Positions 8,874 to 16,984 of a stretch of 43,116 nucleotides of DNA are shown one piece after another (position 1 is the stretch's first letter; each line of letters begins with the position of its first letter). Source of the DNA: Bacillota bacterium (lineage in GTDB: Bacteria; Bacillota; Clostridia; Christensenellales; Aristaeellaceae). Below the pieces are notes generated by a model, which made no database searches, was not told where the DNA came from, and was given only the letters and a program-made list of their open reading frames with translations. The DNA lies in contig JAEZJP010000308.1 of NCBI GenBank assembly GCA_023415715.1, forward strand, positions 1 to 43,116, written 5' to 3'. The translations under genes and the position numbers were made by a program.

Positions 8874-9743
8874 TCATCCCTTTATGCCTGTCAGGCTGAT
8901 ACCCTCAATTAAATACTTTTGTCCGATAAAGAAGAGCACGATAACCGGTATAACTGCCACGGTGGAAGCAGCCATCAGAAGATGCCATTGCGCCGAATAG
9001 GTACCGATAAACTGTTGCAGTCCCAACGCCACGGTATATTTGGACTCTGTATTCAGGTACACTAACGGTCCAAGAAAGTCATTCCAGCAACCAAGGAACG
9101 AAAAAAGTGCCACTGTGATCAACGCTGGTTTTGTTAATGGCAAAATGACTCTGGAAAAGATGACAAAATGCCCTGCGCCGTCCATGAAGGCAGCCTCGTC
9201 GTATTCCCTGGGAATGCCGCGGAAGAACTGTCGCAGCAAAAACACATTGTATATACCGCCGCCTAGCCACGCAGGCAGGATAAGCGGCACATAACTATCC
9301 ACTGCGCCAATCGTTTTCCAACCTATAAACGTAGGGATCAGCGTCACGGCAAAGGGCAGCATCATCGCTGAAAGCAAAATGCCAAATATCTTGTCGCGCC
9401 CTGGCCATTTTATTCTGGAGAAGGAATAAGCAGAAATGGAACTGGTTATAACAACGCCCAGCACCGTAAGGATCGTGATTGTAAATGTGTTGAGATAGTA
9501 TTGCCCAAAAGAGATGAAGGTGAGTGCATCAACATAATTGCTCCACTGCACGGGATCAGGCAGGAGGATGGGCGGATTGATAAATATTTGATACATTGGC
9601 ATCAGGGAACTGCGCAGCATCCACAAAAACGGTAAAATGAAGAATGCCGCAAACGCAGTAAGAAAGAGATATGTAAAGAAATGGGTAATCCTTTTCTTCT
9701 GTTTGACGGATCGGGGTAACCATTGTACTTTCGTGCTATTCAT
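8874..9743 (-). CDS. Carbohydrate ABC transporter permease (MalG type)
   Basis: This is the inner permease subunit of the importer in this operon: 289 residues with six predicted membrane helices. The EAA loop DEAAFMDGAGHFVIFSRV and ILPLTKP is near residues 195-215, and the C-terminus SLTGIKG is typical. The start chosen is ATG at 9743, which overlaps the stop of the other permease as ATGA and has GGAGGGTGG just upstream; longer in-frame starts would run through the upstream gene. The ATPase is absent here. Confidence 0.9.
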   Translation of the reverse strand: MNSTKVQWLPRSVKQKKRITHFFTYLFLTAFAAFFILPFLWMLRSSLMPMYQIFINPPILLPDPVQWSNYVDALTFISFGQYYLNTFTITILTVLGVVITSSISAYSFSRIKWPGRDKIFGILLSAMMLPFAVTLIPTFIGWKTIGAVDSYVPLILPAWLGGGIYNVFLLRQFFRGIPREYDEAAFMDGAGHFVIFSRVILPLTKPALITVALFSFLGCWNDFLGPLVYLNTESKYTVALGLQQFIGTYSAQWHLLMAASTVAVIPVIVLFFIGQKYLIEGISLTGIKG

Positions 9744-10672
9744 TTTCCACCCTCCTCGTAGTACACCCAGTCCTTGGAGGTTGCAAATGTAATGGCAGTC
9801 AAGATGCCAATGATAATGAATAATACCCAGGCGATTGCGCTGGCTGATCCCATCTTTGCAAAGCGAAAAGCTTGCCGGTATAAATAGAAAGCATAAAACA
9901 GGCTGGCATTGTTGGGGCCGCCACCGGTCATCACATAGGCCTGCGTAAAGGATTGCATGCCGCCGATAATGCACATGATCAAGTTAAAGAAAATCGTGGA
10001 GGACATCATGGGCAGCGTGATGTGCCGAAGCTTTGAAAAGAAGCGTGCGCCGTCGATTTCGGATGCCTCATACAGTTGCCTTGGCACCGCCTGTAAGCCG
10101 GCCAGGAAGATAACCATCGTGCCGCCCATACTCCAGTTGCTCATAACCGCCAAGGAAGGAATGACTGTCTCCTCGGCAAAAATCCACTGGCTGATAGGCA
10201 ATCCCAACGATGACAGTATGCTATTGAGCGCACCAAGGCTTGGATCCATGAGAAATACCCATATCATTGAAGTTGCGATAGCTGGAACGATGGAGGGCAG
10301 ATAAAAAATAGTCCGGTAGATGGATCTACCCCGAATATTTTGATTCAGCAGCAGCGCCATGATGAACGCGAATGTAATGTTCATCGGTATGGCCACCAAA
10401 CAGTAGTAGAATGTCACGCTCAGCGAACGGTAAAAGTAGGGATCCTCTCCAGAAAAGAGATCAAAGTAATTTGTGAATCCGACAAAAGATGGCGAATTAA
10501 CCAACGCAAAATCTGTAAAGCTATAATATAGACTAACAATCATCGGCAAAAGGGAAAAAATCGCAAAACCCAGCATAATTGGTGCCCCAAATAGAAGACC
10601 TGCGCGCAAATCGCTCTGCTGTTTTGCAGAGCGACTCCTATGGTTAAGTTGCTTTACATGGGAAATCTCCAT
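9740..10672 (-). CDS. Sugar ABC transporter permease (MalF type)
   Basis: This is the first permease of the importer: 310 residues, with a basic cytoplasmic N-terminus, about six membrane helices and the EAA loop YEASEIDGARFFSKLRHI followed by LPMM near residues 200-220. GGGAGGG lies 6-12 bases before the ATG. It follows the binding-protein gene across a hairpin and overlaps the next permease by four bases. Its C-terminus is a short charged tail (DWVYYEEGGK). Confidence 0.9.
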   Translation of the reverse strand: MEISHVKQLNHRSRSAKQQSDLRAGLLFGAPIMLGFAIFSLLPMIVSLYYSFTDFALVNSPSFVGFTNYFDLFSGEDPYFYRSLSVTFYYCLVAIPMNITFAFIMALLLNQNIRGRSIYRTIFYLPSIVPAIATSMIWVFLMDPSLGALNSILSSLGLPISQWIFAEETVIPSLAVMSNWSMGGTMVIFLAGLQAVPRQLYEASEIDGARFFSKLRHITLPMMSSTIFFNLIMCIIGGMQSFTQAYVMTGGGPNNASLFYAFYLYRQAFRFAKMGSASAIAWVLFIIIGILTAITFATSKDWVYYEEGGK

Positions 10673-10708
10673 TATAGTCCCTCCCGCCTACCCAACTATG
10701 GATGAAGG

Positions 10709-10737
10709 TGCGGAGGCTGCGAAGAACAGCCTCCGCA
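10709..10737 (-). promoter_or_regulatory. Hairpin between binding protein and permease genes
   Basis: An 11-bp perfect stem (GCGGAGGCTG at 10710-10719 with CAGCCTCCGC at 10727-10736, plus one closing T-A pair) surrounds a 7-base loop. On the transcribed minus strand no clear T-run follows, so it is more likely an RNA-stabilising or processing hairpin than a full terminator. It sits 14 bases after the binding-protein stop. Confidence 0.65.
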
Positions 10738-10750
10738 ATTTATGGAATAC

Positions 10751-12073
10751 TTATTTTTGATAGAAACCTGCGATCAGTTTTTCAACTTTGGGTGCGATCT
10801 CATCGACAACTTCCTGGGCGGTCTTCTTGCCCAGCCAGAGGGGATCCAGCGCCGGGCCGACCAAGGCTTCAATTTGATCGAAATTAACGATACTTGTTTC
10901 CGGATCAAGCGTGTTGTACTTGAGCGGTTCGGTCATACAAGCAGTCTGGAAACCTTCCGGCCGTCCCGGCAGCGTCGGTGATGCCCATTTTTCGATCAGC
11001 TCAGGGTTCGTATACCACTCAGGCATTTGGGGCAGCCACAAACCGCGATGCAGTTCAAGAGCATGCTCGGGATCCAGCACCCACTTGTACAGTTCCCACG
11101 CTTCCTTGGGATACTTGGTGCTCTTCATGATGCACAAGGTGCCGGATGTGATGATATAGCGGAGATCCTTCATCTTGGGCAGCACACCCACGCCCCATTG
11201 GATGTTGGGTGTCAGTGCCAAGTCCGCCATAGTCCATGTGCCGTCAATAGCCATGGCTACCATACCACTTTGCATTGAGGTTGCCAGGTTGGGCATCTTT
11301 GTGGTGATCGCCGGGCAAACATGATGGACATTAATCAAGTCGGACAGCTTTTGCAGAGCATCAACTGCCTCAGGAGAGGTAAGGCCAAAGCTCTTGCCGT
11401 CTGCGCTGATGAGGTCACCGCCATTGGAGCGCACCATGGTCAACCAAGGGGCCCACCAGAAGGGGAAGCGCATGCCGTACTGCTTGATCTTCGTAGGGTC
11501 AAACGCAGCGTCATGGGCATTGCGTCCGCTGGTATCGATGGTGAGGGTCTTGGCAACATCCACCATCTGGTCCCAGGTCCATGCATCTTCACCGGTCAGC
11601 GGCGGGTAAGCCACGCCGGCATCGTCAAACAGCTTCTTGTTATAGATGATGGTCTGGAAGCCGTTAGCGATGAATCCGCCAAAGCTCTTGCCCGGTTCCC
11701 ACTCGTACCACGCAAAGTCAAACAGCTTGCTCTTGTCGTAGGAGGGATCCTGCGCAATCAGATCATATATGTTCCAAACCTTTCCCTCTTTGGCCCAGTT
11801 GTAGCTCATGATGTTGCCATAGCTCAGATCAGGCTCTGTGCCGCTGGCTAACATGGTTTGCATCTTGGTCTGAAAATCGTTAGGTATGTGCATAAGCTCT
11901 ACTTTGACATTGGGATATGCCTCCATAAAGCCCTGTGCAGTTTTCTCCATGTTGGTTTTCTCACCGGGTCCTCCCCAGTAGGCAAGGCGGAGCGTGATTT
12001 GGCCATCGGCCAATGCAACGCTCACAGAGCTAAGCATGGCAACAAGCAGGATTAACGCAATAACTTTTTTCAT
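10751..12073 (-). CDS. Sugar ABC transporter solute-binding protein (family 1)
   Basis: This is a 440-residue extracellular receptor that captures the sugar for the two permeases downstream. The signal peptide (MKKVIALILLVAMLSSVSVALA) is followed by mature sequence starting near DGQITLRLAYWGG. There is no cysteine at or near the cleavage point, so a lipoprotein anchor is not evident. The body shows the family 1 pattern: MANFQTKM-type early helix, GYFIANGFQTIIYNKKLFDDAG-like lobe crossing (here GGFIANGFQ and YNKKLFDDAG) and late tryptophan-rich segments that usually stack on sugar rings. GGAGGAA lies just before the ATG. Substrate probably matches the GH172 and GH32-like enzymes of this operon. 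Confidence 0.9.
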   Translation of the reverse strand: MKKVIALILLVAMLSSVSVALADGQITLRLAYWGGPGEKTNMEKTAQGFMEAYPNVKVELMHIPNDFQTKMQTMLASGTEPDLSYGNIMSYNWAKEGKVWNIYDLIAQDPSYDKSKLFDFAWYEWEPGKSFGGFIANGFQTIIYNKKLFDDAGVAYPPLTGEDAWTWDQMVDVAKTLTIDTSGRNAHDAAFDPTKIKQYGMRFPFWWAPWLTMVRSNGGDLISADGKSFGLTSPEAVDALQKLSDLINVHHVCPAITTKMPNLATSMQSGMVAMAIDGTWTMADLALTPNIQWGVGVLPKMKDLRYIITSGTLCIMKSTKYPKEAWELYKWVLDPEHALELHRGLWLPQMPEWYTNPELIEKWASPTLPGRPEGFQTACMTEPLKYNTLDPETSIVNFDQIEALVGPALDPLWLGKKTAQEVVDEIAPKVEKLIAGFYQK

Positions 12074-12163
12074 GACAGTTCCTCCTTCTCATCCTATCAA
12101 GTTTCTTGAATATACGAGCACTACCCTCTGAACTGGATGCTGTTCTGCCTCCCTTCTTTCTTC

Positions 12164-13249
12164 TTAACGTTCCCAGCGTCGCTGGTAAAATGGCAATTGA
12201 GGGTAAGGTGCATGGGGCTCAAGCTGGTAAAAAAACGCCACAGAGGCAATATCCTCATCAAGTGGACGATAACGATCATGACGCACGCCGATCGTCTGAA
12301 CTTGTACTTTCAGGTCCTTCTCAAAGCCAATGCTGTCGTACAGGTGCCAGCGATAGAGCGAAAACTTTCTTACACTGGTTTGATCAGACAGGCACGCAAG
12401 CGGCATGCCAAAGTAGGGCGTACAGAATTCTTGTTCGTGATTCCACGCAAAATCCGATGTATAAGGAGAAAATCCAAACGATCCACCGAAATAATCTTCC
12501 GTTCCATTATCCGCCATTGTAGGGAATTCTCCATCCCCATCGATATAAAACTTCACTTCACCTTCACCCCACCAATCGCTGCTGAGCGCATTCCAGGCAA
12601 GATAAGTGCCCACGTATACGCCCCGGCCTTTTATGCCGTCAACTATGGTGTATAGCGGTTGCTCAAGGCTGGTGCGCGCCTGACGGAACTGGGCGTGGAA
12701 GTAAGACGCATCCTCCGGAATGGGATAGAGCTTATAGAGCACCCGATATGCCACACAGCCGATCTTTTGCTGTCCCTCATGGCTGAGCGTTATACGTGCA
12801 GCTTTACGAAAGGGCATTTGCCAATAGCAGCTACACGCATTTCGTGGTGCTACGATCACCGGTATAGAATTAACGCCATGACGGTGGTCATCATGCCCCA
12901 TTGCGAAAAATGCTCCAAGAGGACATTCCACAGAAGGGCTTTTCTCGTCATCCCAATAGATGCGCAGCACCAGCTCGCTCAACCTTGAAGTGGCGGCGGT
13001 GATGAAGAACTCATTGATACACCCAGGTCCCTTAATATCGGCCAATATAGCGGTTTCTCCTGGGTCAAGTGTGATAAAAGGATGCACCTTCCAGCCGCGC
13101 CCCATGTCTTGTGCAACAAAAGAATGAGGAAGTGCGGGGTTGCTTGGGTCTGGATCCCATAGACAGGCCTTTCCCTTTTCCCCTGTTGGATTTTCAGCCG
13201 ATATCTGACGTGTGACGATCCCATGGACAAAAGGCAGTTGCTCCAGCAT
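12164..13249 (-). CDS. GH172 (DUF2961) furanosidase-like enzyme
   Basis: This is a 361-residue DUF2961 protein, now glycoside hydrolase family 172. Characterised members are an alpha-D-fructofuranosidase/difructose dianhydride I synthase from Bifidobacterium and arabinofuranosidases. The signature is clear: GRGVYVGTYLAWN (208-220), WWGEGEVKFYIDGDGEFP (226-243) and NGTEDYFGGSF (248-258). The two catalytic acids are expected at Glu229 or Glu231 and at Glu251. No signal peptide is seen, so it is cytoplasmic. GAAGGAG lies close before the ATG, overlapping the end of the kinase gene region (13-base gap). With the GH32-like enzyme it suggests cutting of difructose anhydride or alpha-linked fructosides; D-arabinofuranosides are the main alternative. 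Confidence 0.88.
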   Translation of the reverse strand: MLEQLPFVHGIVTRQISAENPTGEKGKACLWDPDPSNPALPHSFVAQDMGRGWKVHPFITLDPGETAILADIKGPGCINEFFITAATSRLSELVLRIYWDDEKSPSVECPLGAFFAMGHDDHRHGVNSIPVIVAPRNACSCYWQMPFRKAARITLSHEGQQKIGCVAYRVLYKLYPIPEDASYFHAQFRQARTSLEQPLYTIVDGIKGRGVYVGTYLAWNALSSDWWGEGEVKFYIDGDGEFPTMADNGTEDYFGGSFGFSPYTSDFAWNHEQEFCTPYFGMPLACLSDQTSVRKFSLYRWHLYDSIGFEKDLKVQVQTIGVRHDRYRPLDEDIASVAFFYQLEPHAPYPQLPFYQRRWER

Positions 13250-13262
13250 ATTCTTTGCTCCT

Positions 13263-14765
13263 TCACTGTTTGATCAGAGACATTTCTTTAAACAAATGGG
13301 CGTTCGATTCGTATATTTCGCGGTACAATTGATAAAGAGGCTTATAGCAGAGCTGGTTTTGCGCAATGGGCTTAATGAAACTGCCCACCTGTCCAAGAAC
13401 CCGGTCGCACGCATCCTGTGCGCTTTTGTAAAGTCCTATGGCAATACCTGCAAGCATTGCGGCTCCACGCCCGGCCTGTTCCTCACAGGAGGATGTTTCA
13501 AGCTCGCAGCCCAAGACATCGGCCACAATCTGCATCCACAGGGGGCTGTTGCTCCCTCCGCCGGAAGCAAGGATTCGTTTTATTGGAATGCCCAATGATT
13601 GCACTATTTCCATGCAGTCTTTCAGTGAAAACGCCACGCCTTCCATTACAGCACGTGCCAGATGCTTCTTTTCGTGCCGAAGAGTCAACCCGAAGAACAT
13701 TCCCTTTGCAAATGGATCCATATGCGGGGTGCGGTCACCTGTAAGGTAAGGAAGGAAGATTGGATTATCTCTGCCGGGAGAAATATCCTTGCTATCTTCA
13801 TCCCACATGGCACTGCTTGCCCCCCCTACGATTTTGCGCGTAAACCAGTCCAATGACTGACCCGCGTTGAGCATGGCGCCCATCACATACCACTGTTCAG
13901 GGAGGACATGCGAAAATGTGTGGGTGCGCATTACAGGGTCATAGATCGGCTTATCCACAGGCGTAAATAGTTGCCCGCCTGTGCCGATGGTGACAGACGC
14001 TTCTCCCTGGTGAATGATGCCATTGCCCAGTGCCTGGACAGGCTGGTCGCCGCCACCTACTGCAACAGGGATCCCAGCGGGCAGGCCCATTGCTTCGGCC
14101 GCTTCCCATATGAGCGTCCCCGCCACCGAAAAGCTGGGCAAAATTTCAGGAAAAATATCATGGCAAAGGCCCAACTGTCCTATCAAAGCCTCATACCACT
14201 TGCCTTCCTTGATGTCATAGGCAAGTGTAGCTGAAGCATCCGAAGGGTCGGTAGATATGCGCCCGGTCATCCGTAGTCTTAGATAGTCCTTTGGCAGAAG
14301 AACGGAATGGATACGTGCATAATTTTCTGGCTCGTTCTCCTTCATCCATAATAAACTGGATATCAAAAATCCGACGGCAGGCCGATTGAGCAGCCGTTGT
14401 GCGGCGTCAGTATGTGCCATATGCTGCAACAACCTTTCCACCTGCGCGACACTGCGTTGGTCACACCAGATAATTGCTTCACGCACAGGCAGAAATGCCT
14501 TATCCACTACCACCAAGCCATGCATCTGTCCCGATAAGCCAATAGCCCGAATTTCCCCTTGAGCTTCCGGCGCTTTTTTTAAAGCAATGCGCACGGCCGT
14601 CACTTGAGCATCCCACCAAATGCACGGGTTTTGCTGCGAATAACCAGGCTTGGGCATTTCAATACCGTATTCCTGTTGTCCAATGGCCATAATTTTGCCA
14701 TCTTCGCGCATGATAATCGCTTTTACACTAGAGGTGCCTAAATCAACACCCAACAAGTATGCCAT
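13263..14765 (-). CDS. xylB: FGGY-family carbohydrate kinase (xylulokinase-like)
   Basis: This is a 500-residue sugar kinase using ATP. The phosphate-binding loop GVDLGTSS is at 6-13. The xylulokinase-type motif GLSGQMHG is at 76-83, the catalytic Asp240 lies in GGGDQPVQALG, and the second ATP motif includes LASGGGSNSPLW. Length and motifs fit D-xylulokinase, but FGGY enzymes for ribulose or other ketoses share them. The start chosen is ATG 14765, with AAGGGGG upstream; a longer in-frame start has no support. It is the first gene of the operon and has a consensus promoter. How a pentulokinase fits a fructoside locus is unclear; it would fit D-arabinose or xylulose release better, so its sugar is an open question. 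Confidence 0.85.
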   Translation of the reverse strand: MAYLLGVDLGTSSVKAIIMREDGKIMAIGQQEYGIEMPKPGYSQQNPCIWWDAQVTAVRIALKKAPEAQGEIRAIGLSGQMHGLVVVDKAFLPVREAIIWCDQRSVAQVERLLQHMAHTDAAQRLLNRPAVGFLISSLLWMKENEPENYARIHSVLLPKDYLRLRMTGRISTDPSDASATLAYDIKEGKWYEALIGQLGLCHDIFPEILPSFSVAGTLIWEAAEAMGLPAGIPVAVGGGDQPVQALGNGIIHQGEASVTIGTGGQLFTPVDKPIYDPVMRTHTFSHVLPEQWYVMGAMLNAGQSLDWFTRKIVGGASSAMWDEDSKDISPGRDNPIFLPYLTGDRTPHMDPFAKGMFFGLTLRHEKKHLARAVMEGVAFSLKDCMEIVQSLGIPIKRILASGGGSNSPLWMQIVADVLGCELETSSCEEQAGRGAAMLAGIAIGLYKSAQDACDRVLGQVGSFIKPIAQNQLCYKPLYQLYREIYESNAHLFKEMSLIKQ

Positions 14766-14828
14766 ACAAGGCCCCCTTATTTTTTGAACGACTGTGCCAA
14801 ACACACAGCATAATTACTTCATGGCGTG

Positions 14829-14857
14829 ATTATATAATGGCAATTTGGATTCGTCAA
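14829..14857 (-). promoter_or_regulatory. Sigma-A promoter of the kinase/GH172/GH32 operon
   Basis: On the minus strand TTGACG (14857-14852) is followed by 17 bases and TATAAT (14834-14829), nearly perfect consensus. Transcription would start near 14822 and give a leader of about 57 bases to the kinase ATG. The divergent ROK regulator gene starts 146 bases away on the other side, so a ROK operator probably lies in 14766-15003; no convincing palindrome was found there. Confidence 0.8.
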
Positions 14858-15003
14858 TACCTTTTAAGAAATAATATTTGAGCCGTATTATACCAAAATG
14901 ACAGAATAGGTCTTTCTTTTTTCCTAGATATGCAGTATGATAAGTTCGATGCGGAAACAAATATATCGCACAAAGAAAGATCATTATAAAGGAGCCAAGC
15001 GAT

Positions 15004-16263
15004 ATGGATTACAATTCATCAGGCAGCAGCCAAGCCACAATAAAAGAAAGCAATCTTGCTTTAATAATAAAAACCATTCACAGACATAGTGTTTGTTCGC
15101 GAGCACAATTGGCCAGGGAAACTGGTCTTGGCCAATCGTCCATAACAAAAATTGTAAACATATTGATTGAGTGGGGTATGGTTCAGGAAGTTGGTATTAT
15201 GTCCGATGCGCTTTCGATAGATGCCGGAGCGGGGCGCAAACCTACCGGCATTACGCTTGTATGCCAAAAATACACATTCATGGCCATGCGGGTCAATCGC
15301 AATTATGTAAAGGCTGCGATTTATGACATCGCTGGCACATGCTATTGCCAGCTTGAAAGGGCCATCTCCGCATCGCAAGGCGCTCAGTTTGCAGTTGAGG
15401 TGCTGATTAGGTTGGGCAAGGAGCTTATTTCCTCCTGCACTTCTAATATGCCAATGGCCATCGGCGTGGCCCTTCCAGGTCCATTTGATGCACGCCATGG
15501 GCGCATCACGCTGATGAGCGGATTCCCTGGATGGGAGAGTATCGACCTTAAGAATATGCTAGAAAGCAGCTTTTCGCTACCGGTTTTTCTCGAGCATGAC
15601 GCCAATTGCGGTGCGTTAGCTGAATGGTGGTTTGGCCGCTATAGCCGGCGGGAAAACATGTTGTTTATCGCAGCCGACCGCGGCATCGGTGCTGGCATTA
15701 TTGCTAATGGCAACATCTATCGGGGACAATTAGGAAGTGCGGGTGAAATTGGCCACCTGAGCATTCACTTTAATGGGGCACGGTGCGAGTGCGGGAATAG
15801 AGGATGTCTGGAGTTATATGCATCTACAAAGACATTGGTGGAAACATACGAGCAGACTGTTTTTGAGGAAGGCAAGGATTGCCCTTTACCATCCCCTGTG
15901 ACTGCCGAGTTCATTTACGAAGCGGTACGTAACGGCGATAATACAGCCTGCGCTTGTTATAGCAAGATTGTACGCTTGCTGGCCTTTGGCCTTGTGGGTA
16001 TCATCAATACCCTTAACCCTGATACCGTGGTCTTTGGAGATCACATCATAGATGGTGGTGATCTGTTTTTGCAAGTGATTCGTGAAACGCTGCAAAAGCA
16101 TTTGCTAAAAGAAGTTTACGATAACCTCACGCTCAGTACCAGTTCCTTTACAGATCCTATGCTCTTTGGAGCGAGCGCTTTGGCTTTTGATAAACTGCTT
16201 ATGCAGCCTTCCTATAACTTCCGCAATATTGAGTTGGACAATATTATTACGACTCAGACATGA
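15004..16263 (+). CDS. ROK-family transcriptional regulator (XylR/NagC type)
   Basis: This is a 419-residue repressor-type protein. An N-terminal winged helix (residues about 15-65, CSRAQLARETGLGQSSITKI) is joined to a ROK sugar-sensing domain. The ROK part has EHDANCGALAEWWFG, the GxGxG stretch at GIGAGI, and the zinc site HLS...CECGNRGCLE with His251, Cys261, Cys263 and Cys268. The gene is divergent from the kinase/GH172/importer operon, and probably controls it, releasing DNA on binding the sugar. AGGAG lies 6-10 bases before the ATG. Its own promoter is not sharp; TTGAGC at 14878 with CAGAAT at 14902 (18-base gap) and TATGAT at 14936 are weak candidates. It has a hairpin terminator downstream. 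Confidence 0.9.
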   Translation: MDYNSSGSSQATIKESNLALIIKTIHRHSVCSRAQLARETGLGQSSITKIVNILIEWGMVQEVGIMSDALSIDAGAGRKPTGITLVCQKYTFMAMRVNRNYVKAAIYDIAGTCYCQLERAISASQGAQFAVEVLIRLGKELISSCTSNMPMAIGVALPGPFDARHGRITLMSGFPGWESIDLKNMLESSFSLPVFLEHDANCGALAEWWFGRYSRRENMLFIAADRGIGAGIIANGNIYRGQLGSAGEIGHLSIHFNGARCECGNRGCLELYASTKTLVETYEQTVFEEGKDCPLPSPVTAEFIYEAVRNGDNTACACYSKIVRLLAFGLVGIINTLNPDTVVFGDHIIDGGDLFLQVIRETLQKHLLKEVYDNLTLSTSSFTDPMLFGASALAFDKLLMQPSYNFRNIELDNIITTQT

Positions 16264-16338
16264 CGCCTGTGGCATATTTGGGAAAAGTTTCGATTCCGCC
16301 TTTGCCTCCAATAAAAGGGACATTCGTTCCATAAATAT

Positions 16339-16363
16339 GCTCACCAATGCGGTGGGCATTTTT
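16339..16363 (+). terminator. Intrinsic terminator after ROK gene
   Basis: GCTCACC (16339-16345), a 5-base loop AATGC, GGTGGGC (16351-16357) and ATTTTT form a short hairpin with a T-run; one pair is G-T. The core is almost identical to the terminator at 18095. Confidence 0.7.
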
Positions 16364-16504
16364 CCATGCCTGCAGGATACAGCATGAATCAGGCAGTTTC
16401 ATAGAAAAATTTTCTGAAATACACGATACGGATCACTTAGCCAAGAAAATGAAAATTTGTTTTTTACCCGCGTGAGAAACGAATGTTTATCTGCGTCTAA
16501 TATA

Positions 16505-16516
16505 TGTAACGTTACA
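16505..16516. promoter_or_regulatory. Palindrome TGTAACGTTACA before the ECF sigma gene
   Basis: A perfect 12-base palindrome lies immediately before the AGAGGTG ribosome binding site of the sigma gene. It could be an operator or be chance; nothing else supports it. Confidence 0.25.
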
Positions 16517-16528
16517 AGAGGTGATTGG

Positions 16529-16984
16529 ATGGAGAAGGACTTCTTCATTAAGGAGATCGAAGCCCGCAGCGAGATGATGTACCGTGTATCTTTCACCATT
16601 TTGCGCAATAGCGACGACTGTAGGGATGCCCTGCAGGAGGCGGCTTTGAAGGCTTGGGAAAAACGGAGAAGTCTTAAGGACGAAAATCGCTTCACAACGT
16701 GGATTACGCGTATTCTCATCAACGAATGCTACAATATCCAGCGAAAGCGGCGCAGAATCGTTTCCCTTGAGGATGTTCCGGAGCAGTCCTCTCCGCCGCC
16801 TGACTTAACCCTTGCCCTGGCGTTGCAGTCTTTGCCCGAAAAGCTTCGCCTGCCGCTGGTGCTGCGCTTCGCGGAAGGGATGGACGAAGCGGAGATTGCA
16901 AAAGTCCTGCACTTGCCACCCCCCACCGTGCGCGGGCGGATTTACCGCGCCAAACAACAACTCAGAAAGGAGCTGGAGGCATGA
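16529..16984 (+). CDS. ECF-type RNA polymerase sigma factor
   Basis: This is a 151-residue sigma-70 family factor of the extracytoplasmic function type. Region 2 (residues about 10-75) contains YRVSFTILRNSDDCRDALQE, with the -10 recognition helix ending in RFTTWITRILINECYN. Region 4 (about 97-150) contains LPEKLRLPLVLRF, the helix-turn-helix EAEIAKVLHLPPPTVRGRIYRAK. No C-terminal extension is present. The ATG at 16529 has AGAGGTG 7 bases upstream. Its stop overlaps the anti-sigma-like gene as ATGA, so both are made together. The signal it answers is unknown. Confidence 0.92.
   Translation: MEKDFFIKEIEARSEMMYRVSFTILRNSDDCRDALQEAALKAWEKRRSLKDENRFTTWITRILINECYNIQRKRRRIVSLEDVPEQSSPPPDLTLALALQSLPEKLRLPLVLRFAEGMDEAEIAKVLHLPPPTVRGRIYRAKQQLRKELEA

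Noticed and set aside
16476..16499. Possible ECF promoter GAAAC...CGTCTA before the sigma gene
   Set aside because: The two boxes are only 13 bases apart, against the usual 16 or so, so autoregulation cannot be claimed.
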